Assembly (NCBI GenBank): GCA_007751475.1
Contig: CP036434.1
Coordinates: 4,717,524 to 4,781,523 of the forward strand
DNA from: Saltatorellus ferox
GTDB taxonomy: Bacteria > Planctomycetota > UBA1135 > GCA-002686595
Reading direction: 5' to 3'
Length of the DNA: 64,000 nt
Part shown: positions 52,597 to 60,360 of the stretch, piece by piece
Numbering within the stretch: position 1 is the stretch's first letter
Layout of the letters: each line of letters opens with the position of its first letter
Notes under the pieces: generated by a model
The model's database searches: none
What the model was told of the DNA's origin: nothing
What the model saw: only the letters and a program-made list of their open reading frames with translations
Position numbers and translations under genes: made by a program

Positions 52597-53244
52597 TCAG
52601 GGCGTCCGCGTGAGGGTCTCGACGATCATCGCCTTGATGTCATCGAACTCCTCGCTGGTCGAGCCTACGTCATCCGTCGAGTCCTGAAGGACGATCCACC
52701 GCTTGCTCGAGGTGTCGCCGTCGATCGGAAAGATCTCGACCAAGAGCGAGAACATGTCAGCAACGACGGTCAAGCGGGTTCCCTCGACAGCCTCGCCCTC
52801 AAGAACTATTTCGATCTCGCTGGATTCGACCTCTCCCAGGCTGCTATACGCGCTGACCTGTTCTGCGGTGAACTCCTCGACCGAGGGCGCGATGGGAAAC
52901 TCGAACACCATCACCACGGCGTCGTTGCCGTCGAGGGTCCAGATCTTGGAAAAGAGGTCTTTCTCATACTCGAAAGACATCATCCGCGGGTACTCGAAGC
53001 GCAGCCCAGCGGCCTGGACGATGCGAGTGTCAGCCTCCTCGAGGGAGAGCGTGTGCTTCCTGTCGCCCATGAGCAGCTCCAGGGGCTCTCCGGCGATCAT
53101 CGAGTGCGTGTCGCCGTCGATGGTGAGCACGAAGCGCGTCGGCGGTTCCGAGGTGTGGTCGGACTGGAAGAAGGTCGGAGCGGCGAACGCCAGCGCCATG
53201 CCGGCGATGGGAAGGAGGCGCGTCGTGGAGGGCGTGGTGAACAT
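52597..53244 (-). CDS. exported protein of unknown function
   Basis: The 215-residue product has a signal peptide (LLPIAGMALAFAAPTFFQ). The mature part is acidic, with FVLTIDGDTHSMIAGEPLE at its start and beta-strand-rich text such as AVVMVFEFPIAPSVEEF and RWIVLQDSTDD near the end. I do not recognise a family. It stands between decayed sequences on both sides, with coding character (third-position GC, no stops) intact. Confidence 0.65.
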   Translation of the reverse strand: MFTTPSTTRLLPIAGMALAFAAPTFFQSDHTSEPPTRFVLTIDGDTHSMIAGEPLELLMGDRKHTLSLEEADTRIVQAAGLRFEYPRMMSFEYEKDLFSKIWTLDGNDAVVMVFEFPIAPSVEEFTAEQVSAYSSLGEVESSEIEIVLEGEAVEGTRLTVVADMFSLLVEIFPIDGDTSSKRWIVLQDSTDDVGSTSEEFDDIKAMIVETLTRTP

Positions 53245-53335
53245 GGGAGTAGTCTACACTTCGGGCTCTTCAGCAGAATCTGTGGGCCTGGAAAGCTCCA
53301 GTCCTGCGACGGACCAGGAGCTCAGCGCCTGGAGT

Positions 53336-53823
53336 TCAGTCCGCTGGACTCCGTAATTCCTGCTGATGCGACCAAAGAAGCGGAGGAGCCGGGAGGATCG
53401 AGGGGGCGCGGCTCCCCTGTGAGGGATGGAGCAATGGAAGTGCGCGAGCTCGCGCGCCGAAAGACTCTTCCCAGAGGACGTCACCTCCGTCGACCGGGTC
53501 GTCGACGGAACAGAACGTCGAGTGACGACCCATCGTGTGGATCAAGCCGACCGTCCGGAGGACAACGATCTCATCGCGGCGATCACCGTCGAGGTCGCCC
53601 ACCGCCAGCGAGCCCTCGATGGACTGATGGCTCGCAAAAGGCCCGATCCGGCGCAACCGCTGCCAAACGGCAACGCCTTGCAATCGGACGTCGACCCGGT
53701 AGAGCTCGGACTGCGTCGACCTGGCCGCGCGAGGGATCGAAGTCGGATTGGAGCGCTCCTTGCCGACGCACGAAGAACGCCCTGGGCCAGGATCGAAAGG
53801 GGGATTAGAGTGGGACGTATCAT
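53336..53823 (-). pseudogene. degraded FG-GAP/VCBS-like gene fragment
   Basis: The minus-strand frame open from about 53826 to 53336 contains SLAVGDLDGDRRDEIVVL, a textbook FG-GAP/VCBS repeat (DxDGDxxDEI), preceded by ELYRVDVRLQGVAVWQRL. There is no good start codon or signal peptide in the same frame; an ATG with a signal-like start (MIRPTLIPLSILAQGVL) at 53823 is in another frame. It looks like one or two repeats left from a larger secreted propeller protein. The rest of 53245-54039 shows no gene I can support. Confidence 0.4.
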
Positions 53824-54039
53824 GGGGGCTCCAGGATCACGGCCCCCTCTTCCGGTGGACTTGGAGGGTCCGGGGTAGGTCTGCAGAGAAACGATCACTG
53901 ACCCCAGCGGTCCCACACAGGAAAGCCCGATTCCTGGCTCGTCAAAAAAGTTGGAGAGTTCCCTGTGGTTTCCCACGACGCTTCGCGCGTCCCCCACGCG
54001 GGCTCTTGCCTTCCCGCCCCCCGTGCCCCCCCTCCCCCC

Positions 54040-54576
54040 ATGCCCGACGCCCCCTCGACCTCCAGCGAGCCTCCCGACGAACTCATGCAGCTCGTCTACG
54101 GAGAGCTGCGGCAACTGGCGTCGGCCTACCTTGCGCGTGAGCGCTCCGACCACACCCTCCAGCCCACCGCGCTGGTGCACGAGGCCTTCGTCAAGCTGTC
54201 CCCCCAGAAGAAGCGCTGGGAGAACCGCTCCCAGTTCATCGGCGTCGCCGCCGTCGCCATGCGACGCATCCTCGTGGACTACGCCCGGAAGCACCGTAGC
54301 GAGAAGCGCGGCGGTGGCGCGCGCCGGGTTGAGCTCGATCTCGCCACCATGGAAACGACCGAAGGCGCCATCGATCTCGTGCGCATGGACGAGGCCCTGA
54401 CCGGACTGGCCAAACTCTCTGCCCGCCAGGCCCAGGTGGTCGAGCTCCGCTTCTTCGGCGGACTCACCAACGATGAGATCGCCGAGGTCCTGGCCGTTTC
54501 CTACCGTACCGTCGAGAACGACTGGCGCTTCGCGCGCGCCTGGCTGAAGGAGCAGCTCGGCGAGGGTCCCGGGTGA
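54040..54576 (+). CDS. ECF-like sigma factor of the TIGR02999 type
   Basis: The ATG at 54040 gives 178 residues. It has the signature of the sigma subfamily found beside serine/threonine kinases in planctomycetes and acidobacteria: LVYGELRQLASAYLARER at the start, HTLQPTALVHEAFVKL, FIGVAAVAMRRILVDYAR, and the region 4 LRFFGGLTNDEIAEVLAVS with YRTVENDWRFARAWL. The stop overlaps the start of the kinase gene by 4 bases, so the pair is coupled. Region 4 binding sites cannot be read here. A GTG at 53965 would extend it by 25 Pro-rich residues and is less likely. Confidence 0.93.
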   Translation: MPDAPSTSSEPPDELMQLVYGELRQLASAYLARERSDHTLQPTALVHEAFVKLSPQKKRWENRSQFIGVAAVAMRRILVDYARKHRSEKRGGGARRVELDLATMETTEGAIDLVRMDEALTGLAKLSARQAQVVELRFFGGLTNDEIAEVLAVSYRTVENDWRFARAWLKEQLGEGPG

Positions 54577-57437
54577 GCACCATGGACGAGCAACAGCACG
54601 AGCGTCTCAGCGCTCTCTTCGTAGAAGCGAGCGCCCTGAAAGACGACGAGCGCGAGGCGTTCCTGCAGCGGAGCGCCGGTGAGGATGAGGAGCTACTCGC
54701 TGCGCTCCGCCGCCTGCTCGCGCACGACGGTGATCCGACGGGCGCCATCGACCGCCCGGTGGTCCTTGCGCTGAACCAGGCCGTGAGCGCCGCCATGGAC
54801 ACGGCCGCCGATACCGAGGGCGAAGTGCCAGCGATCCCTTTGCCGGAGCGCATCGGCGCCTATCGAATCGTGGGGCTCCTGGGCCGCGGCGGCATGGGCG
54901 TCGTCTACCTGGCCGAGCAGGACACGCCCCACCGCCGCGTTGCGCTGAAGGTGCTGCGCCCGGACGTCGTGACGCCCGACATGCTCCGCCGCTTCGAGCA
55001 CGAAACCCACGTGCTGGCGCGCCTCAATCACCCCGGCATCGCGCAGATCTACGAGGCAGGTACCGCCATGACCGGCGCGGGAGAGCAGCCCTTCCTCGCC
55101 ATGGAACTCGTTCCAGGCGTCTCGGTCACCAGCTACGTCGAGGAGCATCGCCTGAACATCGACGCGCGCCTCAAGCTCGTGGCCGCCATCGCCGATGCCG
55201 TTCACCATGCCCACCAGCGAGGCGTGGTGCACCGTGACCTCAAGCCCGCCAACGTGCTCGTCGATCAGGCCGGGCACCCCAAAGTCCTGGACTTCGGAGT
55301 CGCCACGACCCTCGACGCAAGCAGCCACGTCTCGACGATGCACACGAGCATCGGCGAGGTCGTCGGCACGCTCTCCTACATGAGCCCGGAGCAGGTGAAC
55401 GGCCGCTCCAGCGAAGTGGACGCGCGCTCCGACGTCTACGCGCTTGGCGTGCTCGCGCACGAGCTCCTGGTGGGCGTGCCGCCCTTCGACCTGCGCGGCA
55501 AGCTGATCCACGAGGCCGCGCGTATCGTCACGGAGGACGAGCCTTCGACGCTTGGAGCGCGAAACGCGGCGCTGCGCGGTGACGTCGAATGGATCGTCGG
55601 CAAGGCGCTCGAGAAAGAGCCCTTCAGGCGCTACGCCTCGGCGGATGCCTTCGCCTCGGATGTGCGGCGGCATCTGGCGCATGAACCGGTCACCGCGCGG
55701 GCTCCCGGCGTGCTGTATCAGGCGGGCAAGTTTGCGCGGCGCCACCGCGCATTCGTGGGCGGTCTCGTCGCGACGCTTCTGGCACTCGTCGCGGGCCTGA
55801 TCGTCAGCACCCGTCTCTACTTCGAGTCAGTTCGTCGCGGCGAAGAGCTGCTCCGAGCGCTCGCCAAGGAGAAGGCCGCTCTGGAGGAGTCCGAATCCGT
55901 CACCACGTTCATGAGCGACGTGCTGGAAGCCGCGTCGCCCGAAAGAGAGGACAGCGAGCTCACCGTGCGAGAGCTCCTGGACCGGGCAGCGCCAGGTATC
56001 GAACAAGACTTCGCAGGCTCGGCCCGGGTGGCAGCGCGCCTGCACGCCACGGTGGCGACCTCCTACGAGGCGCTCGGAGTCCTCGAAACCGCGCTCTACC
56101 ATGCGGATCGCGCGTTCGCCCTGATGGCGACAGGCGAAGAGTTCAGTACGGGGCAGATCGGAAGGGTGCGGCAGCTCCACGGAGGCCTCCTGACGAGGGC
56201 AGGTCGGTTCGACGAGGCTGACGTCACCCTGAAGGCCGGGCTGGAGGTCGAGGAGGATCCCGAGCAGCGTGCGCGCTTTTTGGTTGCGCTGGCACGCACG
56301 GAGAAGGGCCGCGGGCAGATGAACGACGCCATGGCGTACCTGGACGAGGCCATGGAGATCGTTCGCCGCCACGATCTCGACGAAGCCTCGGAGATGCAGG
56401 TCCGCAGCCAGCTCGCCATCGTGCAGGCTCGAATGGGCAGGCTCACCGAGGCCCGCGACCATTTCGAGGACATCCTCCACTTCAACGTCACGAAGTGGGG
56501 CAGCGACCATCCCATCGCGCTGGAGTCCCGCCACAATCTCGCGACCGCACTCTCCATGCTCGGCGAGCACGAGCGCGTGCTGGACCTCGACCTCGAGATC
56601 CTGGCCTCGCGCAGACGCAGGCTAGGCGACGATCATCCCTCCACGATCACGACGATTCACTCGATCGGGGAAGGCCTTGCGCAGATGGAGCGCTTTGACG
56701 AGGCTCTCCCCTACCTGAAGGATGCCGTCGATGCCCGGAAGGCCGCGCTTGGCGCGACTCACCTGGAAACGCTGGTCTCGATCGGCGGACTGGCGCGCTG
56801 CCTTGGTCATCTCGGCCGGCACGCCGAGGCGCGGGCGCTCTACGACGACGCCCTGGAGACCGCTATCGGATCCATTGGCGAAGCCCACTGGGTGACCGTG
56901 ATGCTGCTGGACAACAGCGGCGCCACACTGGCGGCCCTCGGAGAATTCGACGAGGCGGTCGATCGCCACCGGCGCGCCGCCGAGACAGCCAAGCTCAGCC
57001 TCGGTCCCGTGAACCGGATGACGCTGATTGCGCTGACGCAGCTGGGCAGCACGCTGGACGAAGCGCTCCGGCCTGCGGACGCAATCGAAGTCTGCGAGGA
57101 GGCGCTCGCCATGGCGGCCGAGCCGGCGGTCAAAGGGCAGGTCTCCATGGCCAGCACCACGGAGCGATTGATGCAGCTGTACCTGAAGGCCAATCCGGAG
57201 TCTCTGCGCGATTTCGAGCGCGCGGCAGAGCTGGGCGAAGCGCTCAAAGCTCGGTCCGAGCTCAACCCGCCAGGCTGGGTGCTGCTCGCCAACGCCTACG
57301 CCGAGCTCAACCGCCTGCCCGAAGCGATCGAGGCGGCCGAGCGGGCGACCGAGACGTACGCGACAGACCATGTCGACCGACCCGGCGTCTTGGCGTACAT
57401 CGAAAGACTCCGCTCCATTCAGTCCAAGTCGCGCTGA
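54573..57437 (+). CDS. membrane serine/threonine protein kinase with TPR sensor domain
   Basis: The GTG at 54573 (or ATG at 54582) gives 954 residues. The kinase domain spans about 90-370 and shows all key motifs: LLGRGGMGVVYLAE (ATP loop), VALKVLRPD (Lys), VVHRDLKPANVL (catalytic loop), VLDFGV (DFG), YMSPEQ (APE). A membrane helix follows at ~395-415 (FVGGLVATLLALVAGLIVS), then a coiled segment and about 500 residues of tetratricopeptide repeats, such as ARLHATVATSYEALGVLETA and ALPYLKDAVDARKAALGATH. The N-terminal ~75 residues form a small helical domain. Coupled to a sigma gene, it may phosphorylate regulators in response to outer signals. Confidence 0.95.
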   Translation: MSTMDEQQHERLSALFVEASALKDDEREAFLQRSAGEDEELLAALRRLLAHDGDPTGAIDRPVVLALNQAVSAAMDTAADTEGEVPAIPLPERIGAYRIVGLLGRGGMGVVYLAEQDTPHRRVALKVLRPDVVTPDMLRRFEHETHVLARLNHPGIAQIYEAGTAMTGAGEQPFLAMELVPGVSVTSYVEEHRLNIDARLKLVAAIADAVHHAHQRGVVHRDLKPANVLVDQAGHPKVLDFGVATTLDASSHVSTMHTSIGEVVGTLSYMSPEQVNGRSSEVDARSDVYALGVLAHELLVGVPPFDLRGKLIHEAARIVTEDEPSTLGARNAALRGDVEWIVGKALEKEPFRRYASADAFASDVRRHLAHEPVTARAPGVLYQAGKFARRHRAFVGGLVATLLALVAGLIVSTRLYFESVRRGEELLRALAKEKAALEESESVTTFMSDVLEAASPEREDSELTVRELLDRAAPGIEQDFAGSARVAARLHATVATSYEALGVLETALYHADRAFALMATGEEFSTGQIGRVRQLHGGLLTRAGRFDEADVTLKAGLEVEEDPEQRARFLVALARTEKGRGQMNDAMAYLDEAMEIVRRHDLDEASEMQVRSQLAIVQARMGRLTEARDHFEDILHFNVTKWGSDHPIALESRHNLATALSMLGEHERVLDLDLEILASRRRRLGDDHPSTITTIHSIGEGLAQMERFDEALPYLKDAVDARKAALGATHLETLVSIGGLARCLGHLGRHAEARALYDDALETAIGSIGEAHWVTVMLLDNSGATLAALGEFDEAVDRHRRAAETAKLSLGPVNRMTLIALTQLGSTLDEALRPADAIEVCEEALAMAAEPAVKGQVSMASTTERLMQLYLKANPESLRDFERAAELGEALKARSELNPPGWVLLANAYAELNRLPEAIEAAERATETYATDHVDRPGVLAYIERLRSIQSKSR

Positions 57438-57451
57438 CTGTTCCTGAAGAC

Positions 57452-57467
57452 GGCGGGCCTTCCCGCC
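57452..57467 (+). terminator. small hairpin after the kinase gene
   Basis: GGCGGG and CCCGCC form a 6-bp stem around CCTT, 14 bases after the kinase stop codon, followed by TATTCCCGCC. Weak candidate terminator. The gap to 57681 holds a short in-frame coding-like remnant (YDEVVAAAHRIVEELP) that I cannot identify. Confidence 0.35.
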
Positions 57468-57681
57468 TATTCCCGCCTACGACGAGGTGGTCGCGGCGGC
57501 GCACAGGATCGTCGAAGAACTGCCACACGATGCGCGCCTGGCTCTCCTCGAGCGTGAACCGAGCAGGCCATCAAGACCGGCAGGCTGGCGGCGGCCTGGG
57601 CAGGAGGGTTGAAGGAGGTACAACCGGCGCACCCTCTCAGGACCTGATTGGCCGAGGGCGAGCGGCGGAGCGGTAGCAGGA

Positions 57682-58047
57682 CTACTCCCCAACGACGGCC
57701 CCGTACCCTGCGTTGACCAGCGCGGCGATCAACTCAGCGGGAGTGGTATCCGCCGCGTCGTAGTCGACCACCAGGCGGCCCGTCTGGAAGTTGAGCTCGC
57801 TCCCCTCCACACCCCTCACACGCTCCAGAGCTCGGTCAACACGGACCGAGCACCAGAGGCCTCAGTGAAGTCCATCGACCTCCAGGACGATGCGCGCCGG
57901 CTTCTCCGGCGGCGCCTCGTATCGCGATAGACCCAACGCGGTCGCCAGCGCCGCGGCCACTGCCATTGTGATCCAGAACGGACGGCTGGCGCGTGACTGG
58001 GCTTGGTACCCGCGCTTCCTGCGCTCAACTGAGTATGGGTGGTTCAC
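57682..58047 (-). CDS. membrane-anchored HMA-domain protein, predicted selenoprotein (Sec62)
   Basis: A GTG at 58047, overlapping the stop of the LarA-like gene by 4 bases (GTGA), opens a frame with a membrane helix at residues 24-41 (FWITMAVAAALATALGL) and the first strand of an HMA domain, ARIVLEVDGLH. The next codon is TGA at 57864-57862. The same frame continues for 59 codons to TAG at 57682 and encodes the rest of a perfect HMA fold: GLWCSVRVDRALERVRGVEG, LNFQTGRLVVDYDA, TTPAELIAALVNAGYGAVV. The TGA falls at the first Cys of the metal-binding GMxCxxC loop (here GLH-U-GLWC). A SECIS-like hairpin starts right after it. The protein is 121 residues with Sec. If read as stop, only a 61-residue anchor is made. 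Confidence 0.8.
57823..57858 (-). promoter_or_regulatory. SECIS-like hairpin after in-frame TGA
   Basis: On the minus strand, counting the U of UGA as 1, bases 7-21 pair with 28-42: eight perfect pairs next to the loop (GCUCGGUC/GACCGAGC), one U-U mismatch, then six more pairs including two G-U. The apical loop is CGUGUU, starting 18 bases after UGA, with G23-U24 in it. This fits the bacterial SECIS rules (loop G in the first two positions, UGA-loop distance 16-37), and the G23-U24 position is that of the well-known fdhF element. Confidence 0.75.
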
Positions 58048-59369
58048 TTCAAGAGCAGGGGGTACGCAGCCGCGTCGCGGCTGTGACCGGGCGCGAAGGG
58101 GATCACATACGGCCCCTCCGGGATCACGGCGATCATGGGGTCGCCCTGGCGTGCGATGCTGTCCGATATCGCCGTCTCGAGCGAGTCCGCCAGCGTCACT
58201 CCGGTCAAGGCGCGCTCTTTCTCGGACAGCCCGGTACTATAGAGCGTGATCCGCGCGCGTGATTGTGGCCGCGTCTGCATCTGGGTTTGCCATTCGTCGA
58301 TCGACGCGTGGCTCTTGGCGGCAATCGCATCGAGGAACGCGTCCATGCCGCCCGCGATATAGCGCCGCTGGGCCTCGGCGAACTCTGGCGATCCCAGGCC
58401 CTCGGAGCACTCCGAGGCGATGATCAAGTCGCCTCCCTCCTCGAGGATATCGAGCGGCCCCACCATGCCCTTGATCGTCTGATAGTAGGTCGCATCCAGT
58501 GGATACCCGGCTGCGCTGGTGAGCACGGTTCGAAAGCGGCGCGGGAGCCGGACCTCCGCGTAGTCCCGGACAAACTCCACCGCCAGCAGATGGCTCTCGA
58601 TGATCTCTCCGAAGCTCACGAAGGCGAGGCGACGGCGATCGTCGATCACCGTGTTCAGAGCGAGCGCGCCACCTAGCATCTTGACGATGGCGATCAGCTC
58701 CTCGTGGAGCGGGTTGCCCTCCAGCCGGCAATTCGTCGCTGCTGGGTCGGACATGAACCGGTGATTGTGGAAGGTGGTGATCGTTTCGGCGTGGGCGATC
58801 CCCGGTGCGATCACCTTGCGGCCGCCGGAGTAGCCCGCCATCAGGTGCGGCTCCACGAGGCCCGTCGCTATGCGTACGTCTGCCTCGACGAAGCGTCGAT
58901 CGAGGCGGACCACGGTCCCGCGCGGCGTGGTGCCCACTCGCACATGGCCCGCGTCGTCGCGAGCGAAGTGATTCACGACCGACACCTGATCCAGCACCCA
59001 GGGGTCACCGATGAGCTCGGCGAGTTCATCTCCTTCGTTGGGCCGGTGCAGGCCGGTCGCCACGAGCACGGTGATGCCTTGGCGTGGAACTCCCGCGCCG
59101 AGGAGGCGTTCGATCAACGGACGCAGGAACAGGCCGTTAGGGACAGGACGGGTGATGTCACAGACGAGAATGCAGGCGGTCTTCGCTGCACTCGCCAGCG
59201 CTTCCATCCCGGGCGCACCGACGGGGCGATCGAGGGCGCCCTCGATCAGCGCGACGGGATCCTCGGGGATCGGCATGCTCGGCTTCTCGACGAGCGTCGG
59301 CTGGCAGCCTTCTGGAAGGGTGATGCGGAGGGGCTGACGGCCGTAGAGGAGTTGAACTTCAGCTGGCAT
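58044..59369 (-). CDS. LarA-family (DUF2088) nickel-pincer racemase-like protein
   Basis: The 441-residue product follows lactate racemase LarA in its key elements: ILVCDITRPVPN (family DxTRP), VATGLHRP, FARDDAGHV, GLVEPHLMAGYSGGRK with the Lys that tethers the nickel pincer cofactor, and FHNHRFM. LarA homologues racemise or epimerise alpha-hydroxy acids; substrate identity varies widely among homologues, so lactate is not certain. The cofactor is made by LarB, LarC and LarE, none of which is in the window. The stop overlaps the GTG start of the HMA protein gene by 4 bases, so the two are coupled. Confidence 0.9.
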   Translation of the reverse strand: MPAEVQLLYGRQPLRITLPEGCQPTLVEKPSMPIPEDPVALIEGALDRPVGAPGMEALASAAKTACILVCDITRPVPNGLFLRPLIERLLGAGVPRQGITVLVATGLHRPNEGDELAELIGDPWVLDQVSVVNHFARDDAGHVRVGTTPRGTVVRLDRRFVEADVRIATGLVEPHLMAGYSGGRKVIAPGIAHAETITTFHNHRFMSDPAATNCRLEGNPLHEELIAIVKMLGGALALNTVIDDRRRLAFVSFGEIIESHLLAVEFVRDYAEVRLPRRFRTVLTSAAGYPLDATYYQTIKGMVGPLDILEEGGDLIIASECSEGLGSPEFAEAQRRYIAGGMDAFLDAIAAKSHASIDEWQTQMQTRPQSRARITLYSTGLSEKERALTGVTLADSLETAISDSIARQGDPMIAVIPEGPYVIPFAPGHSRDAAAYPLLLK

Positions 59370-59765
59370 GGATGAGCGCCGGGATAATCGAGGACGTGCA
59401 GGTGGCCTCTAGACCACTGAGCTGTCGCCTGGTCGTCGGGTGAGACCCTCCCACCCTGCCAGAATGAGGTCGTCGCGGTGGAACGGTGCCACTGATGGCT
59501 GCCGCTGGCCATCCATACCCGGAGAATCCCCCGAAGACACAGCTTCAGGGGAGGCCCCTCTTCGCCCCACGCCACGCACTGGGATCCACCGGTGCTTTGG
59601 CCGCCGTGCATCTTCTTGCCCGAACGCGCCGGGAGGCAGAAGGCAGGCGCCCTACGCGAGTTCATCCGCGCGGCAAGCGCTCTTGAAGGTGTTCGAAGCT
59701 CTCTTCGGCGACCACCCGTTGCGCCAGCACGGCCCCGAGGCACGCCATGCGTCGTGAACGCCGAG
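59370..59765. other. 396-bp gap with a possible DUF2267-like remnant
   Basis: No complete gene is visible. On the minus strand 59662-59748 encodes a 28-residue frame (AVLAQRVVAEESFEHLQERL) resembling the DUF2267 motif AVL..L..R....EA..L..QLP, which suggests a decayed stress-protein fragment. This similarity is short and uncertain. The region must also hold the promoter of the LarA-like gene. Confidence 0.35.
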
Positions 59766-60200
59766 TCAGACGATCTCGTCGAGTCGGCTGATGGCGTCGT
59801 GGGTCCTCAACTGGGCCGGCAACAACCTGGTCGCCACCATCTCGCGCGCAGCGGTTCCAAGGTCCGTGAGGTCTCGCTCATAGTCCTTCAGGCCGTGCTC
59901 CTCGCCTTGCTTCAACGCGGCGACCGCGGCCGACGTCCCGAATACCTTCGCGCCGCCCTCCACCGCCTTGGCGAAAGCACCCCAGACACCGCTGCCGTCC
60001 GAGGGCTGGCCACCCAATCCGGTGATTTCCTGGCGGAGAAGCTGAACGCGCTCGGCGTGGTCATCGCGACAACCCGTGAGCGTGGCGATGATCGCCACGT
60101 CGTCCGCGCTCTCGATTGCCTGGTCGAAGGTCTCCACGGCTGAAATCTCGCCGCGTAGAAATGAGTTGAGCTGTTCGATGTCCTGTGCGGTCGTGGTCAT
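59766..60200 (-). CDS. DUF2383 four-helix protein
   Basis: The 144-residue product is the length of PA2169-like DUF2383 proteins and has their layout: IEQLNSFLRGEISAVETFDQ, then helices with DDHAERVQLLRQEITGLGGQ, and the terminal RLLPAQLRTHDAISRL. The fold is a ferritin-like four-helix bundle, often found in stress loci with catalases and DUF892 proteins, as here. Biochemical role unknown. It stands 160 bases from katE, on the same strand. Confidence 0.87.
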   Translation of the reverse strand: MTTTAQDIEQLNSFLRGEISAVETFDQAIESADDVAIIATLTGCRDDHAERVQLLRQEITGLGGQPSDGSGVWGAFAKAVEGGAKVFGTSAAVAALKQGEEHGLKDYERDLTDLGTAAREMVATRLLPAQLRTHDAISRLDEIV

Positions 60201-60360
60201 GACTGTCGAGGCGACTGGCCCCGCTGGGTGGTGGAGGAAAAACTGGACGTGGAAGTGAGCGCAGCGCTTTGGAGACGCTGTCGGTCATGCGCTCCACCAC
60301 AAGGAATGCGTCTCACCCCCACGTCAACAGTGCCTTAATTTCGGTTTAGCCGATCCAGGA

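Noticed and set aside
57477-57692. A 71-residue minus-strand frame after the kinase gene
   Set aside because: No domain and no start signal; its composition is typical of a shadow frame.
57682-57864. Reading the HMA half as a separate small gene
   Set aside because: There is no start codon with a ribosome-binding site just after the TGA, and the first beta strand of the fold lies before it.
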